This document shows positions 44,101 through 58,168 of a stretch of 64,000 nt of DNA, one piece after another. The position numbers were made by a program, and so were the translations under genes. Positions within the stretch are counted from its first letter, which is position 1. Every line of letters begins with the position of its first letter. The notes under the pieces were generated by a model, which did no database searches, was not told the DNA's origin, and was given only the letters and a program-made list of their open reading frames with translations. This DNA is from Dermatophagoides farinae (taxonomy: Eukaryota; Arthropoda; Arachnida; Sarcoptiformes; Pyroglyphidae). The stretch covers positions 1,364,001 to 1,428,000 of the forward strand of contig NC_134678.1 of NCBI RefSeq assembly GCF_024713945.1, read 5' to 3'.

Positions 44101-44325
44101 TATCCAGAATTGAAATGAAAAAATAATATTTGAGTCTTTTTCGTTAGTGATAATTTTAAGGGATAAGGGCTCAAGCCATTTTCGACATTTCAATCTTCGA
44201 CTTTTTTATTTTCGACATTTTTGTCTGTTCGACGTTTTTGTCGTTTCGACTTTATTATTTTCGATCAAATATTTTCGACCATTTTGCATTCGACATTTTT
44301 ATTTTCGACAATTTGTGACACAACC
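44101..44325 (-). repeat. Right terminal inverted repeat of the foldback element
   Basis: Reverse complement of 43398-43621 with few differences. The duplication ATTAGATTC follows at 44326-44334. Confidence 0.85.
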
Positions 44326-44334
44326 ATTAGATTC

Positions 44335-47300
44335 TTATAAATTTTTTTTTCTCCTGTTTTGTTTGCATAATTATTCAAAGTTTTTTTTTCGTTTTCGTTT
44401 TTCTAAGAATATCAATGGCATGATGAAATTTGTTTCATTGTCATGCCTTTTGCGGGAAAATTTCTTCTTTTTGTTTTTTTTGTTTTTTTGTTTGACAAAT
44501 TAATGTTTTCAATTGTGATTTTTTGCTGATTTTGATGTTTTTTTTCACATTTGTTGTTAACAAAAACAAAAAACAAAAGATTTGATTTAAATGACAACAG
44601 AAAAAAATGGTCAATGAGACACAAACAAAAAGTTTTCCATATAATATATAGTTGAGTTTGAGTCATCATTTTTATCATTATATGACAAAATGATCAGAAA
44701 AAGATTCGTGTGTCCATTGAATACCAAAAATGATAACATCATGATAACCTACCCAACACATGTATAAAACATTTTTTCTTTTTTTTCTCTTATCTCATTT
44801 TTATTTTAACAAACAAAAAAAAAGAAGAAAAAATGCCAATCAATTTAGAATAAAAAAAAAAACAAAAATGAAGATAAAAAGAAATTCTTTTCAATCATCA
44901 TCATCATCATCATCATCATCAGTTTTTTTTTCATTTTCTCCAAAATGAAAACATATTCTTCTCCTTTTTTTCTTTCTATTATTCTCTCTCAACACAAACA
45001 CACACACACCCAAAGAAATTAATGAAAATTCTTTACCAATTTTTCTTCATTTTATCAAACAATGATGATGATGATTATTAAATTTGGATCGTGATGATAA
45101 AGCGGATGATGATGATGATGATGAAACGCATTTCGAAATTCCAAACGATAATTTTCTCCTTTTTTTTGACCAAAAAAAAGATTTTGAAATCGAGTTCTTT
45201 TTTTCGTCGTCGTTTTTTTTTATATATGGATAGTGAATGACTTTCTCTCTCTCTCTCTCTATATATATATCTCATTATTGCTTCATATTCTGTAAAGGAA
45301 TTTGTTAATATTTCATGTTTTTTTTTCTGATTTAAATGAAATGAAATGGAAATGGAAATGAGAATAGTAAAGAAATGAAATTGGTCGTTGTGATAAGCGA
45401 AATTCCTTTTATACGTTTCTGTGTGTGTGTGTGTGTGACGAAGAAAATCATTACTTTTATATCTCAGTTTTTTTTTGATTCTTGAAGATCGCTCAGTCTC
45501 TCTGTGTGTGTGTGTGTGTGTGTGTTTAATCAAACGTATAACGAAAACAGCGAAAACAACACAAGTTTGGACCAAATCCTTTTTACTTTTTTTTTCCTCT
45601 CTAACAAATTCATAAATCATAAGAATAACACACACAAACACTCATCTTCGTCATTATTATGCACACACTATTTATTATGACCTCGAAAACTTTTTCTTGT
45701 TTTTTTTGTATTGTTTTTCACATTTTTTTTTCTTCATCTTTTCAATATAAATTGGTTTCATCATCATTATGAATGTATTGTATTTTTATTAGGAACAAAA
45801 AAAAAATTCTTATCATCATCATCATTATTTTTTTTTCTACCAATTCTAGTGTTTCATGAGTGGGATGATATTTTCATTCATTTTTTTTCTGCTTGTCATT
45901 TTGATATTTTTGTGCTCGATTTAATTGAGCTGATTTTTCATTGAAAAATGAACCAAAAAAAAAAAAAAAAAAAAAAAATTTTTTTCTCGTCATTTTCAAG
46001 AATCTAAACATTTATGTTTTTGGGTTTTTGGGTTTTTCGAAAACATTTCTGTTTTCTTTTTCGTTGAAATGAAAATAAATCCTCAATAATAATAATAAAC
46101 ATTATTATATGAGAAAAATTATTGCTCGTTAGGCGTGTGGGTACAGTGTGTGTGAGTAAGAAGAAATAAAAAAAAAAATCATTTGCCATCATTCATTCAA
46201 TGGCAGGCAATGTTTCTGGCAACGTATGAAACAATCATTTTTTTTCATCATCATCATCAAGAGAAAGTTTCAAAATTGGTGCATTTCTTTTTCATTTTTC
46301 ATTTTTTTTTTTTGCTGCCATCACTAAAACCTGAAAAAAACTTATTAATTTTTTTTTGTTCTTGTCTTCTCATTTTACTTTTCAAATTTTTTTTTTCATA
46401 TTCATTATATTTGATGATTGAAAAAAGGTACAGATACAGATGTACATCATATTTCTATACGGAAAACGAACTATATTTTTCATTATCGTTATTACAGCAG
46501 GTTTTTCTTTTCATTTCATTTTTTTTAAAAAAAATCACAATGAATTTATTTCAAAGAATTCTAATATATAAAGTAGAAAGGTAAACACAGATTGATCTGC
46601 ATAGAAAATGATAGAATAAATGAATGAATGAATTTTTGTTATTAATAATATTTTCATATTTCACGAAATGAATGAAATTTTTTTTCCATATTAAATGATG
46701 ATGAAATGAAATGAGAAATCACTGGTGGTTGATTCGCTTACATATCTGCCGAGTTGTTTTCTCTCTCTTTCTCTCTATTTGTTATGATCATCTTGCCTTT
46801 CATCATCCGGTCTCAGAATTGAATACAATGATGATGATGATGATATTACACAGAATTTTTTTTTTCGTTTGTTGTTGTTGAAAAATCAACAACAATAAAC
46901 GAAAAAAAAATTATGAAAAAAATGAATAAACATATTTTTCTTCTCTTTTCAAAAAAAAAAAAAAAAAAAAAAACAGATTGGTAGCAGGTTTTTATTCGTT
47001 GTTTTTTTTTGTTTTTCATATTCATTTCTGTGTGTGTATGTGTGCCTGCTGCAACACAATGATCCCAGTTGTACAGTATTTTTTTTCATCTTCTATACCT
47101 GCAGGTGTAGAATCCTAGGAATATTTTTTTTTCTGCATGTGTCTGTGTGTGTCAGTTTTTAACCAAGAGAAAGAGAGAGAAGAGATTCCAGCAGAATCCA
47201 GTAGATTTTTTGTTTATTTACATCGAAAATAAAAGTCATTTGTTTACATATATTATACACACACACACACACACAGACTGCTGATGGAACACATCTGGAA

Positions 47301-47855
47301 TTTTATTTATTTTTCAATTGAATGTCCGAGAGTAAATTTTTTTATTTTTCATTTTTGTTTTGTTGTTCGTGAGCCAAAAAACAGTGTTTTTTGGGGGCAA
47401 AACAAAACAACAACAAAAAAACGCTTGATTTCCATATAAACATTAAATTTTTTACAAATATTTTTCCGTTTGATAATTTTTTTTCTTCAAATTGACAATT
47501 TCAGTTTTAGTTTGAGCGTGTGTTGTTGTAATGTGTGTTTCAATTTTATTTTCCAATAGAATTTCAGTACAAATAAAAAAAAAAGAATTGGCCGTCATCA
47601 TTTTTGTTGCTGTTGTTGTTGTTGTTGAAATTCTTATGAGTGCAAAAACACAAACCATGTGAGGGAGAGAGAGAGAGAGATGCTTTCAAATTCTTGGTTT
47701 TACACAAATGATACAACAAAAAAAACAATAACAACAAGAATTACATGTGTTGTACACACAATATGGTGACTTTTTGTTTTGCCAAAAAAAAAAACAGAAT
47801 GTATTCTGTCCATATAACAATTTTTATATTTTACAGCAGGAATCAAAAACTTTGC

Positions 47856-47892
<37 letters not shown>

Positions 47893-48162
47893 GTAGGTTT
47901 TTTGTTTTGCTTACATTATTATCAAGTCATAATCATGTTCAACATTTGAAATGAAAAAACAGAAAAAGAAATTTTTTTGTGTGTGTGCGAGTGTAACAAA
48001 TAAATTAGGTTATCATTAATCAATTGAAATGAGCAACAAAATTTTTTTTTTAAATCAGAAACATTTTTTTCCTTTGGCCATAAATATTGAACTTTATAGA
48101 TGGATAAATCAAGGGCTTTTATACAATTTTTATGTATTCAATTTACAGAAGAAAAAAAAAAA
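44335..48162. other. Intergenic region downstream of the amine receptor gene
   Basis: 3.8 kb with no supportable gene. Simple repeats dominate, including GT/CA arrays, ATC runs and A runs near 45955-45978 and 46952-46974. Confidence 0.6.
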
Positions 48163-48168
48163 TTTATT
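48163..48168 (-). promoter_or_regulatory. Candidate poly(A) signal of the amine receptor gene
   Basis: TTTATT on the plus strand reads AATAAA on the minus strand, 106 bases past the receptor stop codon. Confidence 0.5.
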
Positions 48169-48273
48169 ATGCCTTTTGGCAAGCAACAACAATAACAACA
48201 ACAAAAATCGATGAACATGAACATGAAAACACGAAGCTTAAATTGTGAAAGAGATATTTCTGTCATTACAAAC

Positions 48274-48370
48274 TTAAACATTTTTACATAGAATAATTTT
48301 TTGAAATGCACGACGAAAATCTCGATTAAATCCACAATAAATGAGTGGATTTATTGCCGAATTCATATAT
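48274..48370 (-). CDS. Oct-TyrR: Amine receptor, terminal exon (TM7 end, C-tail)
   Basis: Acceptor CCACACACAG, phase 2. It encodes [20 protein letters not shown] and ends L-C-K-N-V-TAA. The short tail with a cysteine (possible palmitoylation) is usual for this receptor class. Confidence 0.93.
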
Positions 48371-51300
48371 CTGTGTGTGGTTTCATCAGAAAATTTAAAA
48401 AAGAAAATGAAATTTGAATTGAATAAATTTAAATATAACAAAAATCGATTTTATGCATGCACATATAATAACTCACCCAAGCCATGTAATAAAATTGACC
48501 GTTTCACGTGATAATTGACAGGATTCACAGAAAGGCACTATAACATACATCAAAAAGAATGGAAGCCTAAAGTTTTTTTTTTTGGTTCGAAATTTTTTTG
48601 GATCAATGAAAAAGATGAAAAAAAAGAAAAATAAAAAAAAATAGTCAGCAAAAAAAAGAAAACAAAAAAAGAACGAGTAAACAAACACACTCATATATGA
48701 ACACAAACATCGAATGAAATCAAAGTTCAAAATATGAAAAAAAAATTTGAAAAATATATTGAAAAAAAAACTTCAATCGATGACCATCGGTCATATGGTA
48801 TTTCTTTTTTTTCTGTTGTTGTTTTGTTGATTAAGCGCTTTGTTTGTCAGGAAAAAAGTTTTTGACAGGAAACCCAACAACACAACAGTTATAAAACAAG
48901 AGAATGAGAAGAAAAAAAAATCGAAATTCTCTCTCTCTCTCTATTCAAACAAAGAATTTTTTCCCACTGTTTTTCAATGCTATATTATTATTATTGTTTG
49001 AACAATAAAGAAGAAAAAAAAACTTGAACAGAAAAAAAAATAAAATTTGTGCAAAAATAAAATGTGATGTGATGTGATGGCAATATGGTGGACACACAAA
49101 TTTGTCCAACCACCCCACACAGCTTTTGTATTTTGAATGGATTGACCATTGTCCACACAGAGTACACCAAGTTTCTCACTATATTTTGCATCCTTCCTGG
49201 CAAATTAATTTTTTTTTTCGTCATCATCCTCACAATTCGTTGTTTTGGTTGTTGTTGTTGTTGACATAAACACTTCACAACTGTTTGTCAAGTCTATTCA
49301 TTCATTCGATTCGATAGAATCAACCACAACGATGACGAAGATGATGATGACATTAAAATGATACAAATTCTTTTGTTGTTGATTTGTGACAGTATGCAAG
49401 AGTGTATGTATGTTTGAATAGAAAAAAAATGAATGAATGAATCAAACATGAATCGATGACGAAGTATCATTGGAAATGGATGGATTTTATAAAATTCCAT
49501 CATCAAATTGATTGAAATGATGATGATGATGATTTTTTTTCAAGAAAAACATCCAATGATGATGAACATGTAAAAACATCATCATCATCTTGTCATTCAA
49601 TGTTTTTCTTTATTCTCATTCGAATTCCTATTTTTCACATCACCAACAGCATTTTGTAGAATAATAATGAAATCATTCTACTTATTTACTCTCTCTCTCA
49701 GATACACTTTTCAATTTTTTAATTTTATTTCAGTTTTTCTTCCACTTCTTATTCAATTTGTTTGAAAACGAAATATATATGTGGATGTATTTGAAATTGA
49801 TAACTCATACAATTAGCTTAGATATCTAAATAAAAAAAAATTTTCAATTCTCTCTCTCTCTCTCCCTTTCTGTCTCTATACAAAAGAAAAAAAAATTGCG
49901 TTCATCGAATTGCAAATGTGAACAACAAGAGCGAAACGAAAAACACGACAAACACTTCACAAAATTCAATGAAAAAGATGAGAATTCCAAAATGACGACT
50001 CAATTGACAAATTCTTTTTTTTTTTTTTTTTTTGCTCCAAGATTCGAGAATTTATATATTTCGCATCTTATTATCTATGATGATTGACTATGAAAAGAAT
50101 TTTTTTTTCTCTCTCTCCACTTTAAATCGATCATCATTGTCGTCATCATGATTGGTTTCGGATTGAAATGTGAAAGAATTTCAAATGTAGGGAGAGAAAA
50201 AAAAATGTTGTTTTTCCATAAATCGAAATGGAATAGAGAGAATATATATTTGCACATTCTAATTTATTTGAAGTGTTTTGGGTGAGTGCAAATAATAATA
50301 TTATTATTGATGAATTAGGTTTGTAATAATAATGAAAAAAAAGGATCCATTCTTTTTTTTTGTTTGGTGCGATCTATTCTATTGAAAAAATGGCGATATA
50401 TATTTTATCATATCACACACACACACACACACACATAGAATAAAAAAAATTGTTTATTCCAATTGATACATATATATAGATATATATTAATGCACAATGG
50501 AGAATCTTTTTTTCCACATTCTTTGTTGCTAAAATACACATACAATCAATCTATAAAGACCTTTTTTAATCTGATATGTTGTTTGTGTGTGTGTGTGTGT
50601 GATCTTCATAAACACCACATTTACAACAGAAACAAAGACAATGGAGACAAAGAATGAATGAATGAAATATAGAAAAATAATAAGCAAACAAACAGAACAT
50701 ATATATAATGAAAAATAATAATATTAATATATAAATGCTGGATATATATAAAAGTTCCAGCCAACAAAAGAAAAGTTTTCTGATTGATTATTGTAATCAT
50801 CATCACTATCATCATATCATATCATATCATTCAAGGATCAGTGGAATCATTTTTTTTTCTTTCTAGACCCAAAACAAACTTTCTTCTTGATCGTTGATTT
50901 CATTTCTTATTATTAATATTAGCATTCTTAAATAAATATTAAAAAGATAGATCCATATTACTATTCCATTTTTTTTTATTTTGGGCAAATTGATTTCTCT
51001 CTCTCTCTCTCCCACTCTCTTTCTGGTCACACACACACACACATTTGGTCAAAACTTGAAAAAAACGAATCAAATTTCTCTTCTTCATATATAAATATGA
51101 ATTAAACAACGATAATGCATTTGCTAATTAATAATTTCCATTATCTTTCTCTTTCAAGCAGACAAAAATACAGAAAACAAAATGACGACAAGTAATAATA
51201 ATCAATGCCTAGAAATGAACAAATCATCATTGAAATTGAAAATAAATAATTCAATTTCAATGAAATTTCAATCATTTTTCACTACTTATCTATAGAAAAT

Positions 51301-54300
51301 AACGAAATATATTCTCAACCAATTTTGAAATTCAAATGAAAACATTTGCACATATACAAAACTATTGTCATCTTCAAATCGACACAATATGTCTATGTTT
51401 GATGTCATTTTTGTCTGAGGATGACAAAATTTTATTGACAATTATTATTATCACCAGATGAAAAATTGTTAAATTAATGTCGATCATACAACACATATTA
51501 TTTGTCAAATTGTGATGATGAAGAGTAAAAAAAAATGGAAAAAAATTTAAAAAAAAAATCTAATTCACGAACAAATTATGGAGTGACAAAAATTTGAAGT
51601 TTTGATCATCGGTTTTTTTTTCTCTGAACAAGCATATGTTGCCTATACACACAGCATAACTCAATGTATTGTGCAATTGGGTTAGTTTTACCATCTCCAG
51701 AGACAAATCTGCATGAATGAACACATCAAAAGTGTCAAATGCCATTGTTTTTTTTAGCATCACCATCATCATTGATGATGGGCTGTTGAATTTTTTCAAA
51801 AAAAACAAGAAATGGTCAAAATTTTCTATTTTTTCGTTTAAAAAAAAATATCCAAAGCTTTTTAAAAAATGTCATCGCCTGAAGGTCTGAATCATTTCTA
51901 TCTTTCTGAAAAGTGCAAAAAAAATACATACCAACAAGCAACGAATACACCCATAATAATGCCTAGAATTCTAGTTGCACGACGTTCACGTGATAAAGAA
52001 ATTTTTTGTTTTTCTTCCCAAATTTTTTTCACTGATACAGGTAATGGTTTTACTATCGTATTGGCCATTGATTGTTGTTGCTGTTGTTGTTGTTGTTTGA
52101 ATATTTTTGAATATTTACTATTATGACGATGATGTTGTTGTTGTTCGATTTTAGTGGCTATTGTTGAATTATTATTATTGGATTGTTGTTGTTGTGAAAC
52201 ATTACAGCTGCTTTGATTATTGTTGTTCAAAATTGTTGATGATGCTACTATCATTTGTTGTTGCTGTTGTTGTTGTTGGCTCATTTCATTATCCTTCCTA
52301 CGATCAAGTTGTTGTTGTTGTTGTTGTTTAATATCATTTGCAATGACAAACGTCGTCTCATTATTATTATTTGATGGCTGCTGTTTCAAATAGAAAACAA
52401 ATGAATCATTTATGGAACAATAAAATGTAATTTTAATTAAAACAAAACAAACAAACAAAAAAAAAACAACAACATTTTCAAATACAAAGGGTTATATAAA
52501 CTACAAACAAACAGTAGAAAAAAAAAGTTTAATAGGAAAACGAAATTAAAGAATCGACTGTGTTTTTTTATTTTATTTTTTCTATTTTTGGGTTCGATTT
52601 GTTTTGTTACTTTGAATAAACAGAACAGAAAACAAAACAGAAAACAAAAAACAAAACAAAACGGAAACACACAGCATTCAATGAATGAATAAATGTGGAT
52701 AGTAAACAGTAGTACAGAGAGTATTTCTCCACAAAAAAGAGAATTAATTATCACAAATAAAACAAACAACATAGAGTTACTAACAACAAAATGACATGAC
52801 ACTGGCAAAAAAAAACTGTAATACCAAATTCAAGTCAATCATCATCATCAACAACAACAACAACAACATCAAGTTGAGAATGATATCCAAAAATTAAACA
52901 AAAAAACATGTAAAATGTAATGTATTTACTTTTGTTTGTTTTTTGTTCATTTTGTGTTTCTTATTAAATCACAATTATATTATTCTTACACTCTCTCATT
53001 CAAGTCTTTAATATAACACATTTATAAAACAAACAAGCAAAACAAAACAAAACAAAAACATTAATACCATAGATGGAAAACAAAAACGAGCTTACTAACG
53101 AACGAGAAAAATTAGAAACAACACTGACACACATATATTTAATGATTGAATGGACAAATCGTATAAGTTGTCATAAAAAAAAACACCAAAATTATTGGAT
53201 CGCAAATCAATGATTTATATGTCTTTTTTTTGGAAAATTATCGATAAAATTTTTGAATAAAAATTTCAAACAAAGCTTTTATTGTTAATTATATATATTC
53301 AAAATACGGAAATTGGCGAAAATTTATTTATTCCACCTCGAGGTTTTGAAAATTTTTCACAATCAAAAAAATCAATAAATCTATATTGTATACGATATTG
53401 TATATTGTTATAAAGACAAAAAAAAAGAATTGATCCAATTTTTTTTTTGGATATTTTTTTTATCATCTTTTTTTTAGATGAATCATATTTCCGGATGACA
53501 ATGATAATGTTGAATTCTCTTTCATATTGAATCTCTTTGAATCGTTCATCATTGCCTGTATGATTTATTATTGTATTGACCCGTAGTTCTTTTCATCGAT
53601 GATGATGATGATGATCAAAATCGATAAAAAAAAATTGAATGAAACACTAGACAGGATCAAAAAACAGACCGGGTTGCAAAAAAAATCACTCTAGTGTTAA
53701 ACACGGACCAAGTGGAAATAATGTTGTTGTTGATGATTAAAAATTGGGGAAAAACAATCAAATTCAATATCGGTTATCACCATTCATTGAAAAGTATTGT
53801 TTCACAGTATGTGTGTGTGTGTGTGTGTGTGATGTATTGAGATTCAATCATCCATGCAAACAACGAATGAACCAGAATGAGAATAGAGAGAAACAGCAAA
53901 TAATAATAAGCCAGATTCTCTCAATGAGGATTAATGTGTGTGTGTGTGTGTGTGTTTCATCATCATCATTTTTTTCTGATCTATAAAAAATCACTTACGA
54001 CGAGCTATCATCATCTTATCTCATTCAAAAATGCTATGTTACACAACATTCATAGAAGAATAATAACTGACAAAAATCAATTTGAAAATATAGGCTATAT
54101 GTATGTTTTTAAGAAAAAAAAAACATTGTTTTCATTTCTTTTCAGCCAATTGTCGATGATGGTCTGGTTCATCATTATTATCATCATCATCATCATGGAT
54201 TCTTATTGTTGTTGTTGGTTGAAATACTGAAATTGAATATAATGTGAAAAAGAAGAAAAAAAATGAACCGACAAACAGACCGAGACCGAGAGACCAACAA

Positions 54301-57300
54301 CAACAACAACAAAAACATCTTATTTATGGTTCTTATTTTTCTTAGAAAGAGAAAACACAAGTAGATCGCGGCAACGCTTTTGTTGTTTACTGTGCCGTGT
54401 GTGTGTGTTTGTGTTAAGAGTATATATTTTTTTCAAGATTTTTAAAAGAAAATAGGAAAAAAATAGATAAAATATTCAGCTATCAAAACACACACACACA
54501 CACACATACACACAGACAAACAAACAAACAAAATTTCGGTTTCGATTTCTCAATTTCAATATTGATGGAATGAAAAATAATAATAATAGTCTTTGGCATA
54601 TGTTTGTTTGGCTGGTTTGGTTGGTTTGTTATTCTTCAAAACGATCAATGGCTTGTTTTTATAATAAAATAATGGAATACCGACATTAGTATACCCCACA
54701 ATTCACCACCCAATCAGTAAAAATAGTGATTTGTAATGATGATAATAATCATCATCATCATCATCATTATTATTGTTGTTGCTGTTATTGAGAAAAAATA
54801 TTGAACTTTCGTTTTAGTCGTGTTTGTTTGTTCAAAGAATCCTATTCAATATTATTATTATTACTAAATCATCGTTGATAATATTATCGATGAAAATCAA
54901 ATTGAATTTCCCTTTTATTTTCGATTCTTTTCATTCTTTATCAAACAAATCAAATAAAATCCCAGAATCTTTATCAAATCTATAAGGAGAAATAAAGAAA
55001 AAAAAAAATTTTCTCCCGGACTAAACCGCATATACACAAAAAAATAATAATAATAATAACACAGCAAGTATAGGAGAAGAAAATGCTTATTTGATCAGAA
55101 TTTTATCGAATATCGATCAGAGCAATAACTATTCGATTAGTAAGTAAGTCAGTGAGTGTGATTCACTCATCGAACCAAAACAAAAAAAAAAGCAAAACAC
55201 CATAGTAAACACTTAAATAAACAATTTCCCTATTATCAATATATATGGATGCTACCAGGCCATTTTTTTTGAAGATTCTTTCTTTTTTTCACCATCATCA
55301 GAATAACCCAGAACAAAAAACGATAACAATAAACTTTTAGTACGTGAAACATATATTAGCTACTAAATGCTTTTAATGAGTTGATAATTTATTATAGATT
55401 GAAAACTCTGTTAATGGCGAAAAAAAATTTAGAACAAAAATGGATATATTAGTTTGTTATAACCAAGAATATCTTTTTTTTCTTCTTCTTCATCATCATC
55501 TTTTTTTTCTGTTTTCCGTGCAACATTACAAAAAAAAATAAGAAATTTCGTTAATCGGGTAAAATTATTATTTTTCTCTCTTTTTCTTGAAAAATAATAT
55601 TGTGTCCCAACAAGTTTTTTTTCATTTTCTACAAAGTCACGTTTTTTTCAGACAGACTATTTAGTTTCTCAGTGTTGAAAAAAAAACATTAAAAAATTGA
55701 CATTGAAACTTACACAAACAAAAAAAAAACTTTCTTGACTTTTGTTTTAAAAATTTTAAAACAAACAAAAAAATAAATAAATAAAATTCAAAAAGAAAAA
55801 GCGAAAAAAAAATTCATTTCAATTGCATGTTATTATTAATGATGATGATGACTAACTCATTGGCTACGCAGCATAGGAAAAAAAAGACGCTACCCATAGA
55901 CTAATGGTGCAAAAAAATTCATTGAAATACGGCTTATATATGAGCCGCTTGGTATAGTCGATGCGTTAAAATGAAACAAAAAAACTAAAGAAGCAATTTT
56001 TTTCGTCATAGTGAGCTACTACTTTAACACGGTTATTAGACACACACACACACACGATGGAAACATGTGAAATCGGCGGCAAAAAAAAAAGAAAAAAAAG
56101 TGTTATCCTTGCTATTCACTCCACACTATTGAAAGAATAAATTAATTATTATGAAATATGGTTTTTCTCTTTCGGGGGTTTTCACATTCTACATACAATT
56201 TAACCATAGCATTAGCATTCCCATTCTTTTTCTCATATATTCAAAACGAAAAAAAAATAATAATAAATTCTCATAGTGAACAAACCAAAACCAACAAAAA
56301 TACTGAAGAAAAAAAAATTGGCACAAAAAAACTCCACATGTCTGGATTGTTTTCGTTGGAAATTGATAATATTTTTCATAAAATTCCAAACATCCAAACA
56401 TAGCCGATAATTTAGTTTTCAGATAATTAATAAACACAAACAAAACTGTCTATTAACAATTTTCTACTGTTTTATATATAGAGATAGATAAAGTATTTAA
56501 ATTCAAAAATAATCACAATGAGAAAAAAGGCAAATGATTGAAGATTGGTCAAATCACACACACACACACACATAATAATCAATTAAGAATTATTCCATTG
56601 AAAAAATGAATAAATCAAAAACAGAATCAATCTATATGAAATTTAATCTGTCTGTCTATGTGTGTGTGTGGGTGTTTGAAAAATGATATATATTTTTTAT
56701 TCTCTTTCTCTTTTTCTAATTATTGTTTGAAAACTATTTGTACTCACCAAATTTTTATCCGATTGAATGATAATAGTAGAATTATTTATGGATGTTGATT
56801 CCATTTGGAACACTTTATTTGGAGATGAATTTTGTTGCTGCTGATGTTGATGTTGATTTGTAATTGATGTTGAGGCACTTTTTTTCATTTCAGAATTTTC
56901 TGAATTTTGTTCTTGTTCATCATCATCATCATCACCATTATTATTTGATACGCGATTATTGATTTCAAATTCTCCAATCGGAATATCTGCATCAATTGAT
57001 TTATTATCATCATCATCTTCATCAAAATCATTACCATCATCAAAATCATCTTCATTTGAAAATGAATCATGATGATAAGTGGCCGGAACATTACTTGTTA
57101 TACCATATGCATCACTACTGCTAACTCTTGAATGATCATCACTAGCTGATTCAATTTCAATACGAGTTTCTTTCAGTATTTTTCTTGAAAATCGTAATTT
57201 CTTATTTTTTCCATTATTACTATTATTATTGTTATTATTATTTTCATTCATTGATTTATCATTATTGGATCGATGATGATCATTTCGATGATGTTCAAAA

Positions 57301-58137
57301 CAACAACGTAGATAACGTCTTGTTTTCATATAAGATGATTTTGGTGATGTTGAGCTTGAACTATCTTCATATGATGAAACAATTTTTGTTGTATTATTAT
57401 TAGTGTTATTCGATTTTGTTGCTGGTGCTAATGGCTGTGAACTAGAATTGCCTAGATTTGCAATGGCACTTGCTTTAGCACGATCTTTTAATCGTCGTCG
57501 TGTAGCTTGAAATATTTTAAAATAAACAACAGTCATTATAAATAATGGAATGTAGAATGAACCCATTGATGAATAGATCACATAACTTTTTTCTTCCGAT
57601 AATTTACATGGTGTTTCTTCATTAAATTCTTCTGGCCAATCATTCCATCCGATTAATGGTGGTATCGATATTATTGCCGATAATATCCATACTATACAAA
57701 TAGATGTACAAACACGACGCATTGTACGTTTTTGTGCATAATTTATTGGATCATGTATTGCCTGATAACGATCCTATATTTATATATAAATGTGATATAT
57801 CAATCAATTGATCAGGAGAAAAAAAAGAAAAATAAAATTAATATATTAATATATAAATATAAAATATAAAAATCAATCAACAATATCAATATAAATATAT
57901 ATACAATCGGTGAAAAATGACCAAACAAACAACACCCACATACAACTTTATTATTTATATGATCATTATGATGATAGTCAAAAAAAAAAATCTAAATCGA
58001 AAATCATATTCGTGGCAATCAATTAAACATAGCCTCTATTTCACCATTTTCATTATTATTAAATGTCATATGAATGCAGAATCTGTTATTATTCACCATT
58101 CACCATAGATAAATCATATCATTATCACCATCATACC

Positions 58138-58168
<31 letters not shown>

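Larger units (their letters stand above)
43398..44325. mobile_element. Foldback/MULE-like element with ~224-bp inverted termini
   Basis: 928 bp. The ends (GGTTCTGTCACAAATTGTCG on the left; GGTTGTGTCACAAATTGTCG on the right, reverse complemented) continue as near-identical inverted repeats of about 224 bp. Exact 9-bp duplications flank it. Long terminal inverted repeats with a 9-bp duplication suggest the Mutator-like (MULE) superfamily; a P-type foldback (Galileo-like) would give 7 bp. The arms contain many short TTCGACATTT-type units in tandem. There is no transposase, so it is non-autonomous. It lies in the intergenic region. Confidence 0.85.
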
